From the NCBI GenBank assembly GCA_947044405.1, contig CAMRHE010000166.1, positions 124,001 through 188,000 on the forward strand: 64,000 nucleotides of DNA. The letters are read 5' to 3'. Source of the DNA: Leptodactylus fallax (Eukaryota; Chordata; Amphibia; Anura; Leptodactylidae). Below are positions 53,620 to 64,000 of the stretch, in pieces; the stretch's first letter is position 1, and every line of letters begins with the position of its first letter. The translations under genes were made by a program, and so were the position numbers. The notes under the pieces were generated by a model. It worked only from the letters and a program-made list of their open reading frames with translations. It was not told the origin of the DNA and did no database searches.

Positions 53620-55250
53620 AATCTGACTTTACGTTAACCTCTGGTCTGGAAGAAGCTTTGGAAGAATGTGAGATTGCTCCGACTTCCCAGCGTCAAGAAA
53701 AATATGATATCTCTTCTGACCTCATGCAGGAACTTGTCTAAGCAATAAGAAGTACTGTGGGATTTGAATAAGTTCAAGATCTGTACAGGGTGAGGTTTGC
53801 TCGGTTCAGAGACATTAAAAAAAAATACTTACCAGTTTATGGATGGCCCAGAAGTAAGCTGGGTATCTAGTGAGATGAAGGATCATTTCCCCTTTGATTA
53901 TTAATTTGTTACTAAATGGAAGATCCACCAAAAGTAGATTCAGAGTTAGCACAGTCAGTAAAAAACTATCCTTCTGTTTGATGACGTGTCTTAACTTAAA
54001 GATCCAAAGAAAGGAATGTACTCTCTGTATCAGCAATCCATCTCAGGGGACTAGACAATCTTCAGGTCTGGCACATTCATCCAGGGGAATGGCCCTTATC
54101 AGACCAGGCTTTTCACCTCATAACCTTGAAATGGGGTCTTCCACAAATAGATCTGTTCACCTCACAGCAAAACCAACCTACTTCTTCTTCTTCTTCTTAA
54201 ATCCAAAAGAACCAGCAGTGGGGATTGATGTTCTTGCTCCCCGCTGGGATTGCCATCTGGTTTATGCAGTCCCTGCAATTCCTTTCCTATCGAAAGTACT
54301 TCAGAAAGTCAACTCAGAAGACGTGCTGCTAATCCTTGTAGCGCCTCTTTGGCCAAAGCGCAGTTGGTTCAGTCTTGTCAGTTATCTAAAGGTAGAAGGC
54401 CCTCTTCATCTGCCAGTGTCTCAGAGCCTCTTCAGCCAAGGCCCATTGTATCACTCAGATCATGGCCAACTCAAATTAGCAGATATTCTAAAAGCCAGGG
54501 GCCTTTCCAGCCACTGACTTAAACAGCTGGAAACCTGTCAGCAAAGTGAATATATCAGAAGGTCTGGAGAACCTTTTCATCCTGATGTGGTGAGTCTAAA
54601 CCTAAACCTTTTCACCCTAATATTGCTCCAGTATTAGACTTTTTACAAGCAGGCTTCGATAAAGGCCTCAAACCCAGCGCCCTGAATGTTCAGATGTTGG
54701 CCTTGAATTCCTTCTGTGATTATAATCTGGCGAATCATAACTAAATAAAAAAATTCTTCAGGGCCACCTATAGGTTAAAAATTCAAAAATCTCCCCTTCC
54801 TGGGATCTAAACATTGTTCTCAGAGGGCTCACTAGGGCTCCCTTTGAACAGGGTCTTTTAAATACATTGATGAGCCCAGGTTTCATAAGTGCCCCCCATC
54901 ACCACCACTTAGAAATACCTGACCCACACAAATTATAATGCCCCCACATACTATAATGCCCCTCAGTGGCCCATCACACAATCAAATGTCCCTGCATGCA
55001 TCACACTTTAACCTGCCCCCCTCCTCCCATGGTCCCTCAGACATTACATTATAATGTCCCCTTCCAGTCCCATCCACATTTTCATTTTCCCTTCCAGTTG
55101 CCTCCACATTACTGGAAAACAGCCTCCTTGGTAGCTATTACATCTGCAAGAAAAATAAGGGAGATCCAGGCTCTATCCATAAAACAACCACATTTTAGGA
55201 TATTAGAAGACAGAATTATTTTCAAGCTGGATTACTTCAGTTAACTCCTT
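53620..55250 (+). mobile_element. DIRS-like retroelement relic (tyrosine recombinase type)
   Basis: In order on the + strand: a Gag-like end (DPPKVDSELAQSVKNYPS); the RNase H-side block HPGEWPLSDQAFHLITLKWG then LPQIDLFTSQ; VLAPRWDCHLVYAVPAIPFL then LILVAPLWPKRSWFSL; and a recombinase part with LVAITSARKIREIQALSIKQ and PHFRILEDRIIFKLD. This order fits DIRS elements, which integrate by tyrosine recombinase. The reverse transcriptase is missing, as Gag runs directly into RNase H. About 220 bp of foreign repeat (about 54885-55110) interrupts the recombinase, and there are many stops. Confidence 0.72.
54181..54198. repeat. (CTT)n microsatellite inside the DIRS relic
   Basis: Six CTT units lie between the DLFTSQ and APRWD blocks, giving a run of Phe codons in one frame. 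Confidence 0.85.
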
Positions 55251-55879
55251 GAGGATTTTGGCATCCAGTATTCCTCTCATTTGTAGATCTGTCTCTTTAT
55301 ACACTGACAGGATCTGGATCATCATGTTAGTTTATTAGTATCTTCATCGCAGGTCACTAAATTAGGGATGTTGGCCACGTGATATTGTTTTCTACATGAA
55401 CAACCTTTACTCTGCACCATATGATAGACTTCTGCTTCATCAGATAATGCATGCCATTAAATAGTCCTATGAATGCATTACATGGGAATGGCTATATTTA
55501 TCCTCACTAACAGCATGCATTTATTACTACTATAATACCACATTGTGTTCATTCATAACTCCTTACAGAGGGTATGTGAATGCTCCACTGACTCCCGAAA
55601 TCATTGTACAGGACCTATCACCTCTAATGACAAGCTATTGTAGTAAATAATTTTATTCTGTATGAAATAATCCTGAAGCAACTTTTCTTAAAGCTGTGTG
55701 CTGTGCCACTACTAGAAATTTTAAGTAAATTGCCTACTGGGCGTTACTGTTTCGGTGTGTGTCCCTACATGCCTGTCCATTCACTGCTGACAGCGTCACA
55801 TTGCGTGGGGACACACCACCTTGACAAGGAGAAAGGTAATACACAGTTGGCAATGCATATGTAAATTTCCCAGGGCTAA
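55251..55879. other. Intergenic sequence, no gene seen
   Basis: Unrecognised apart from ACAGGACCTATCACCTCTAATGAC (about 55609), the start of a dispersed repeat. Confidence 0.4.
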
Positions 55880-56260
55880 TTACAAAGGAACAACACAACA
55901 CAGTTATGAAAAAATTATTTCATAGGATAATTATTTCATGACTTTTTGATCACTTTTTATTGTTATATTTTGGGGAAAGCAAAATATGTTAATTTGCACA
56001 TTGCGATATATAGTTTTTTTTTATGGCGTTCACCGTACAGGATAAATAACGCTATTTTTGGATAGTGGGTACTTATGCTCATGTGGGGATACCCAACATG
56101 TTTGTTTGTTTATTTTTGTTTACATTATATATTTTTTAAATGTAAAGGTGTTTTTTTTACTTTTTATTATGTTTGTTTATTGTTTATTATTATTTTATCA
56201 TCATTATTGTTATGTGTTTGTGTGTTTTTGTTTTTTTTTACTTTTACATGTCCCACAAGG
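55880..56260. repeat. AT-rich dispersed repeat, inverse of 27560-28250
   Basis: GATCACTTTTTATTGTTATA, GGCGTTCACCGTACAGGATA and GGGATACCCAACATGTTTG are shared, in reverse complement and diverged, with the 27.6-28.2-kb sequence. Confidence 0.45.
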
Positions 56261-56932
56261 GGACTTGAAGCTGGCATCTGAGGCGGTGGTTCGGGAAGGG
56301 GGGGGGGGCATGTCAAATGTTCACCTCGGGGCCCAGCCATTCCTAGTTACCCCACTGGCTGTATAGTCCTTAAAATGTTCAATAGGGACCCTGTAAAGGA
56401 AGACCACCTATATTTTGGTATTGACTGCAACTAGTCTCAAAAAATACAGCATTGTTTATTTCAGCAATACCTCCTCCTCTCCCCTGGATTTGTGTTGATG
56501 GTTGCCCTCACAATCATTCCACTGCTTACTGGACACTGTGAGGAGGCCCAAAAGAGGTAACGGAAAGTGAGTATGAATGTTTTTGTTTGTTTTGTTCACC
56601 TCCCCTGGGACTCCACCTAGTATACTCTGGGGTCCAGTTTTTGGAATTCCACAAGAAGTGATCCCATATTGTAGGAGTCACATTTTTAACAGCAGTTTAT
56701 GCCCACCTGTATGACACTTTTGTACTCAGGATAACGTACTTAACAATGTCATATGTGGATATAAACTGCTGTTTGGGCACAGCCAGGCACAGAAAGGAAG
56801 GAGTGCTATTTGGTCTTTGGAGCACAGTTTGGTTTTTGGACATCATGCCACTTTTGCAGAGCCCCTGAAATGCCAGTAAAATAGAATCTGCAGACACATG
56901 ACTCCAGAGGGCCCAGCACTGAAACCTGGAGT
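56261..56932. other. Intergenic sequence, repeat fragments
   Basis: The GTTCACCTCCCCTGGGACTCC and AGTATACTCTGGGGTCC blocks (56.6 kb) belong to the palindromic family at 26.5, 28.4 and 57.5 kb. Confidence 0.45.
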
Positions 56933-57642
56933 CAGGGTCGGACTGGCCCACCAGGGAACCGGTGAATCCACCGGTGGGCCCCGAGCCCCGACTATTAGTC
57001 CTCATGTCATGGGGGCCCAATCGGGATCCTGACCATTCCGATCGGGCCCCTGACCAGTGGCGTAACGATCGCGGTCACAGGGGGTGCGACCGCGATCGGG
57101 CTCGGCGGGGTATGGTGCCCGTGGCCAGCTGGAGATGGCTGGGGCCCCGGACCACTATGATAGCGGTCGGGGAAAGCCTGGCTCCCCGACCGCTATACAT
57201 ACTGTTATTGGAAAGGGACCTTGGCATATTGCAGGCCCATTTCCAATAGATGGCAGGGCAGGACAGCCAGGGGAGGTGACTGAAAATAATAAACACATAT
57301 TCTCACCTTTCCTGGGCACAGCGTCCTCTCCGGCGCTCCTCCGTCATGTGACTGAGGCCTGTAATTAGGCCCCAGCGGTCACATGGGGGCGCGGCCGCGT
57401 AATGACGTCAGTGCGCCCCCAAGTGACCGCTGAGGCCTCAGCAGCGACGTCGGAAAAGGGCCTGAAGACGCTGAAGACGACAGGATGGAGCGAGGATGCC
57501 AAGGAAAGGTAAGGCAAGGTGAGTATGAGAGTTTGTTATTTTTAATCACTTCCCCTGGGCCTCTGATTATTATACTCTGGGGTCTGAGGAGACCTCAGAG
57601 CATAATAATAGCACCGAAGCGGAGGGGGGCTATTGGGCGCAT

Positions 57643-57797
57643 ATAATACTGTGTGGGGGCCACTGTAGAGCTTATAATACTGGGTGGGGGCCATTGTGGA
57701 GCATATACTACTGGGTGGGGGCCACTGTGGAGCTTATAATACTGGGTGGGGGACACTGTGGAGCTTATAATACTGCGTGGGGGACACTGTGGAGCTT
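57643..57797. repeat. 31-bp minisatellite, 5 copies
   Basis: The unit ATAATACTGGGTGGGGGCCA + CTGTGGAGCTT repeats five times with a strict 31-bp period. Its reverse complement resembles the 31-bp unit at 26182-26429. Confidence 0.9.
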
Positions 57798-58261
57798 ATA
57801 CTCCATACAGTGGCTGCTCCATTTTTTTTTTTTTTAATTACGCCGGGGCAGGTGAAAAAAAGAAAACAAAAAAACCCCCCCAAACTTTCTTTCCTGTCCC
57901 CGGTGTCTCCCAGCGCAGTTCGGTCCTGTAGTTCTGTTGTTTTCTTCCAGTGCAAGTTCCCTCTGCACATGACTACCTGTGACGTCACGTGACCCCTGAG
58001 GCCAATGAGCGGCCTAAGGGAAGGGACCTGAGATGTCACAGCCAGTGAGGAATTCCGGCAAAAAGAAGACAGCGGAGCTGAGGGACCGGTCCGTGCTGGG
58101 AGGACACCGGAGCAACGGAGACAGGTGAGTATGTTTTTTTTTTTTTGGGGGGGGGGGGTAGGGGGGATTCATCTCTCCCGGACTAATTATAAAAAAAGAA
58201 AAAAATTATACTGGACAACCTCTTTAAAGTGTGGCGCATTAGGTGGGCCCGGGGGGGTATA

Positions 58262-58680
58262 TTAAAGGGGTTGTCCAGGCATAATTTGTTATGGTTTATC
58301 CTCAGGGTAGGCCATAGATACCTGATCTGTAGGGGGCTGACCCCGGACCGATCAGCTGTATGGAGCCACTTCTGATGCCCCTACTGTACACAATACAGGG
58401 CCAGAAGCAGAAAGCTCTGTCCACTGTATAGGGGCTGGGCACCTTCACTGCATCTCAGCACTTATTGAAGTCAGTAGGAGCTGAGCTGCAGTGAAGGCAC
58501 CGGGCTGCTATACAGCGGATGGAGCTTTCTGCTTCCGGCCCTGTATTGTGTACAGAACGGGCTCTGGAAGTGGCTCCGAACAGCTGATGGAGCCGTGTGT
58601 CAGCCCCCTACCGATCAGGTATTTATGGCTTATCCTGAGCTTAGGCCATAAAAAAGATTAACCTTGGACAACCCTTTTAA
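58262..58680. repeat. Long foldback element, TTAA ends
   Basis: TTAAAGGGGTTGTCCAGGC is mirrored by GGACAACCCTTTTAA. The arms, nearly 200 bp each, include CAGAAGCAGAAAGCTC and GAGCTTTCTGCTTCCGGCC. A half copy is at 52127-52215, and an older full copy at 16200-16497. Confidence 0.8.
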
Positions 58681-58854
58681 TATGCCCCACACAGTTTAAT
58701 GTCCCCCCCCCACAGGATGTTAGCCCCCATCACTTCTTCCACACAATATAATGACCCCATCACTGTACAGTATAGGGGACCAGTGAAGAGGCCATTATGT
58801 GGGGGGACCAGTGAAGTGACCATAGAAAAATTTGGTCCAGACAACCCCTTAAAA

Positions 58855-59212
58855 GAGGTTGTCCATAAACTGGAGCGACCACTGTGGCAGCCGCCAGGGA
58901 GGTGTAAAATTAAGAAAAATTTTTAAAAAAGCATACTCACCTGTCCCCAGCACCCCGTTGTCCCCTGCCTGTGTCTGTTCGGTCTCATGGCAGCGCCTCA
59001 TTTCTGGAAATCCTGTACCTAATTGGTCTTAGCGGTCACATGAGGTGCAGGACTCCCAGCAAGGAGTCGCCGGCATGAGACTGAATGGACACTGGCAGCG
59101 GACAACAGAGCGCCGGGGACAGGTGAGTATGCTTTTTAATTTACTTATTTTTTACTTTACACCTCCTGCCAGCTACATGGGTTGCTCCAATTCCTGGACA
59201 ACCTCTTTAAAG
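58855..59212. repeat. Foldback element, inverse of 51618-51978
   Basis: AAAGAGGTTGTCCATAAACTGG at the left pairs with CCAATTCCTGGACAACCTCTTTAA at the right; the interior GCATACTCACCTGTCCCC and GGGGACAGGTGAGTATGC also pair. Confidence 0.75.
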
Positions 59213-59562
59213 GATTTATCCATCTTTCTAATATTGATGGCCTGTCCTTAGGATAGGCCATCAATATTACATCTGCGATGATACAACAGCCAGGACCTCT
59301 GCAGATCAGCTTTTCCAGGACAGTGCGGCTACAGGTAAAGGTAACAATTCTAGGAGCCACGCTTTTCACTTGCCATACAAGGTGTAGCTGTAGGTTTAGG
59401 TAGTGCAGTGGTGCACATGGTATAGTGGGTGAGCAGCATGGCTCCCGACATGTTATTACCTTTAGCCGCCCTGTCTCGGTACCGCTGATCTGCAGGGGTC
59501 CTGATGGTGGGCCCCTAGAAACAATTCCACTGGTGGGCCCTAGACATCCCAGTCCGACACTG

Positions 59563-60168
59563 CCTGGAGTACACGACTTATAACAGAGGGCCCAGCACTG
59601 ATCCCTAGGGTTACACCACTTATAACAGCAGACCAGTTTGACCTGCAGTCATCATTGATCACAGAGACAGTGTTAAACACCTTTGCAAAGGCCAGGAACA
59701 CGATATCCACAGCCTTCCCTCTGTCCGCTATATCTACAGGCTCCCCTCTGTCCACTCTTCATAAAAACTCCACTAGTCCTCCTATAACAATGGGGAACAA
59801 TTTTTAACATAATTCCTGTTGAGTTTGATTTTTCAGCTGTTAGACTTAAATAGGCATGTTGATTTCAAAACTGCAGTTAGTTTTCTTCTATCACGTCAAT
59901 TTTTTCTCTACAGCTTATCTTAATATGACCACTCTAGGCTGGATCGAGCCTGAATTGAGGGAAACACTAGTGCTCTCATATTGGCTCAGAGCAAACCTTC
60001 CTGGTAGGGGTGGGGGATGACCTTGGAGACCACATACATACTTGTCTAGGCTATTCAGTTACGCATGAGTATGGTAGAGAGGTTGTGTGCCGCTCTATAT
60101 AGTGAATCATATTATGTAGTCAGATTTCTTGTCTGTACACAAGGAATTAGCAGAATTTACATTTCGTG
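59563..60168. other. Intergenic sequence, no gene seen
   Basis: The minus strand at 59.6-59.75 kb (for example KAVDIVFLAFAKVFNTV) resembles the DFxKAFD-type reverse transcriptase motif of a LINE, but only about 60 residues remain. Confidence 0.35.
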
Positions 60169-60480
60169 TTAGGGCCAGTTCACATCTGCGTTCGGTTTCC
60201 TTTTGGGGAGTCCGCTTGGGGACCCCCCCCAAACAGAAACCTATACGCATAGAAAAGCGGTTTACCTAAGGAAACCTGCTTGCAGTACTTTTCTCTCCGC
60301 ATGTTTCCGCATGTTTCATGCGGAAACCGAGCGGCAACCACACGGACCCCATTATAGTCTATGTGGTCCGCAGGTTTCCTTAGGTAAACCACTTTTCTAT
60401 GCGTATAGGTTTCCTTTCGGGGGGTCCCCAAGCAGACTCCCCGAACGGAATCCCAAACGCAGATGTGAACCGGCCCTAAC
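60169..60480. repeat. Foldback element (TTAGGGCCAGTTCACATC type)
   Basis: TTAGGGCCAGTTCACATCTGC is mirrored by GCAGATGTGAACCGGCCCTAA. Inner AAACCTATACGCATAGAAAAG and CTTTTCTATGCGTATAGGTTT also pair, so the whole 310 bp can fold. Confidence 0.85.
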
Positions 60481-60509
60481 ATACATACTTATTTCCGTTC
60501 CTTCACATC

Positions 60510-60900
60510 ATGTCTGCCTCTGCTATTTCTTGTTGTAAGTGCCTAAACAACCCTGATTCGTTTTGTCATATCTGTGGCAGTTTCACCATTCCCAGTCAAA
60601 GGACAAACATCAGTGCATTTGTCCGACAAACCTATTTTGCATATTTTAAAGTAAAACTTGGTGATCAAGAAAAGTCTTGGACCCCTCACAAGGTATGAAA
60701 GCAGTTTGCTGAGAGCTTACAGATGTGGTCGAAGGGGACATGGGATAAATTACCATCCCTATGCTTTTGGTGAGAGCCCAGAGATCATTCAAATGACTGT
60801 TACTTTTGTATAGTGAAAACATTAGGATATATCAATTCTATAAACTGTGCTCCACTAGTCGTCCTCTCCAATATTTCAGTAATACTATGGGTTTTTCTTC
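60510..60900 (+). pseudogene. Degenerate copy of a cysteine-rich multicopy protein
   Basis: One + frame reads CCKCLNNPDSFCHICGSF, then VRQTYFAYFKVKLGDQEKSW and TPHKV, a TGA, then KQFAESLQMWSKGTWDKL, a second TGA in W-EPRDHSNDCYFC, then a frameshift before STSRPLQY. I recognise this pattern (Cys pairs, KxGDQxKxWxPH, WREPxxHxxDCYFC) from a family of uncharacterised predicted proteins, mostly of invertebrates and lower vertebrates. The Cys clusters suggest zinc binding; function is unknown. The two stops fall where the family has Cys and Arg. No introns are visible, which suggests a retrocopy or transposon cargo. Confidence 0.6.
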
Positions 60901-61759
60901 ATGAGGCTGTAATTCCAGTAGCTGTAATGCCATCTTAATTTTCAAAACAAGGTTCTGCAATTTCATCCCCCATGCAATATGACCACCATATTTATCCACA
61001 ACCGGCTGCTCTCCAGTGAGAAACCGTGTACAGATATTAGCGAGCGATAGAGGAACATGGGAAAGATACAAAAGGGACAGAATGTGGATTTCAGCACAGG
61101 ATTTCACGGAAAGGAGACAAAATCTGTTAATAAAGTTATTATAATATTTATTAAAGTCACAAACGTGGCCACAAAATCAAAAGTTGTTTTAAAGTTTAGT
61201 TTAGTTCCAGTGTAATAGATACTAGAGTGTACAGCGGCTGTCACCCTATATCCTCACCTATTACTCACATTACTGACTTTCCTAGGAGATATGTCCTCTA
61301 GGAGGAGGAGTGTAAGGAGCATGCGCTGTAGTGAGAAGTGCTGCTTCCTACACAGCGAAGAATAAGAAGAGGAGGATATCTTCACATGAAGGGGCGTGCA
61401 GCAGCAAGAGGAGGCGGAATACTGGGGTATGACAGTGCTGTGCCCGAAGCACAGGGGGAACGCCCCCTGTGCTCCGTGCACAGAATTAGCATATAAGAAT
61501 AAAGTATTTATTTCCAAAACGGCGTCGGAGAAAAGATAAAGAAAGGTAGAGATAGAATAGCCTTTCTAAAGGCTATTCCAAAATGTCGTTAGGGAAATTT
61601 GCCTAAATCTAATTATAGAATCCCCTTAATCTGTCACAAGGATCTTTGACTCCAAATGAAGCCTTATTTTGTTATCATTTTATAAGTGATCGCTACTTTG
61701 GGGGTATTCAGTTTGGACATTTTCTCATTAGGGGGTACATCAGTTGAAAAAGTTAAGAA
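60901..61759. other. Intergenic sequence, no gene seen
   Basis: GA-rich stretch at about 61296-61415 and the pair GGGGGAACGCCCCCTGTGC; no coding signal. Confidence 0.4.
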
Positions 61760-62495
61760 CTATTGTTGAGCGAACCCTTCGAAGTTCGGGTTCGACGCTT
61801 TCCGCTGAACTTTGCCCAAAAGTTCGGTTCAGGTACCTGAACTTGACCCGACCCAAACCTCATTGAAATCAATGTGGACCCAAACTTTATGACCAAAAAA
61901 TGGCTGTATAACTTTTATTTTTTACTTTTCAGTGATGTCCCACTATAGGACCTGAACCAAAGATACACTAATCGCTGGGTTCATACTACTGTATAGACTG
62001 CAATACACATGTATTGCAGTCTATAGAGGAAGTCAGCCTTCCTCTCTTCTTGGCAGGACCAACCAGGTACTGGGGGCTCCTAACAGCCTGGGGTCACTGG
62101 ACAGACCCCAGGCTGCAGAAGATACATACAGGCACCCCCCGATCTCGGGGAGTGCCGAGAGGGACATTTGGCACGACAGAACCCCTTGGATGCCGCGGTC
62201 ATGTTTGACCGCGGCATCCAAGGGGTTAAAACGATTGGGGGTTAAGGAGCAGGGTGTTAGCTGTCAGTTACAGCTAACAGCTGCTCCTGATGCCGCCCGC
62301 GGCATTCAGTTTCAATGACAAACATCTAAGATGCCGCAGTCGCTATTGACCACAGCATCTTAAGGGTTAAACAGCAGGGATCGGTGTTATCGCCATCCCC
62401 ACTGTTGCACCAGGAGCCTGGCTGTCAGATACACCTGGGCTCCCACGGTGATCGCACGGCCTCTGCTTCTGAGCCCGCTCGATCACCATCACATA
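61760..62495. repeat. Dispersed repeat (TTGAGCGAACC...) with hairpins
   Basis: The stretch opens with TTGAGCGAACCCTTCGAAGTTCGGG, has AAGTTCGG-type short repeats, then a perfect hairpin at 62180-62227 and a weaker one at 62325-62368 (AAGATGCCGCAGTCG / CACAGCATCTT). No coding capacity. Confidence 0.5.
62180..62227. repeat. Perfect 22-bp-arm hairpin with 4-base loop
   Basis: The arm CCCCTTGGATGCCGCGGTCA is followed by TGTT and its exact inverse. GC content is far above the surroundings. Confidence 0.9.

Positions 62496-64000
<1,505 letters not shown>

Larger units (their letters stand above)
56933..59562. mobile_element. hAT-type non-autonomous DNA transposon, 8-bp target duplication
   Basis: The ends CAGGGTCGGACTGGCCCACC and, from the right, CAGTGTCGGACTGGGATGTC are inverted. 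They are flanked by identical 8-bp duplications CCTGGAGT (56925-56932 and 59563-59570). CAG-type ends with an 8-bp duplication are the hAT signature. The 2,630-bp interior has no transposase; it carries a palindromic block (57.3-57.6 kb), a five-copy 31-bp minisatellite and three foldback elements. A second, opposite-facing partial copy starts at 51341. Confidence 0.85.

Noticed and set aside
56058..56366. 102-codon hydrophobic membrane protein
   Set aside because: It arises from T-rich repeat sequence shared with 27.6-28.2 kb and has no start context or codon bias.
51341..59562. A single 8.2-kb transposon bounded by CAGTGTCGG ends
   Set aside because: The flanking 8 bases differ (ATTATACT and CCTGGAGT), whereas CCTGGAGT matches exactly at 56925, so the right end pairs with 56933.
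60510..60698. Intact small cysteine-rich gene
   Set aside because: The same frame continues beyond the stop with the rest of the family pattern, so this is a broken copy. A GTATGA donor after CACAAG would be possible but no matching acceptor is seen.

Overview
The window is vertebrate genomic DNA, most likely from a frog or toad. It holds one complete, intron-rich gene surrounded by dense transposon and repeat remnants. The gene is CLCN5, the endosomal 2Cl-/H+ exchanger ClC-5, on the + strand. Twelve coding exons (15360-45536) join without a frame break into an 808-residue protein. Two probable non-coding 5' exons lie at about 5990-6188 and 6428-6493. ClC-5 is identified, rather than ClC-3 or ClC-4, by the N-terminal extension, the C-terminal DPDSILFN, the N-glycosylation site and the spacing of catalytic residues. 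The anuran assignment is inferred from the repeats: IR/DR-type Tc1 elements, a DIRS-like retroelement, L1 relics, a V-SINE, and many foldback elements with TTAA or CTAGG-type ends.

Layout. 1-2150: the end of a Tc1 element whose transposase frame is open to the window edge, next to an L1 3' relic. 2374-5561: small foldback elements. 5941-6493: candidate promoter and 5' UTR exons. 6494-45445: CLCN5 introns, carrying L1 relics (11.7-13.3 kb and 18.3 kb), foldback elements, a V-SINE (24.5 kb), a TIR element with a 31-bp minisatellite (25.8-26.9 kb), a nearly intact Tc1 copy (33.7-35.3 kb), a Tc1-derived MITE (42.7 kb) and a Tc1 fragment (44.8 kb). 45537 onward: 3' UTR, then intergenic repeats, including a decayed Tc1 (49.5-51.2 kb), a DIRS-like relic (53.6-55.3 kb), a hAT-type non-autonomous element with an 8-bp target duplication (56.9-59.6 kb), a broken copy of a cysteine-rich protein (60.5-60.9 kb) and a fourth Tc1 element running off the right edge.

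The points most worth following up are: the loss in this CLCN5 of the tyrosine of the PPxY endocytosis/ubiquitination motif; a phase-compatible candidate alternative first exon at 20143-20161; a hAT element and a different TIR element that share the same 31-bp minisatellite and flanking palindrome; two Tc1 copies one base away from an open transposase; and the degenerate cysteine-rich gene copy at 60.5 kb. I see no bacterial, phage or CRISPR system and no clearly new gene system. All calls come from reading the sequence; no database search was run.
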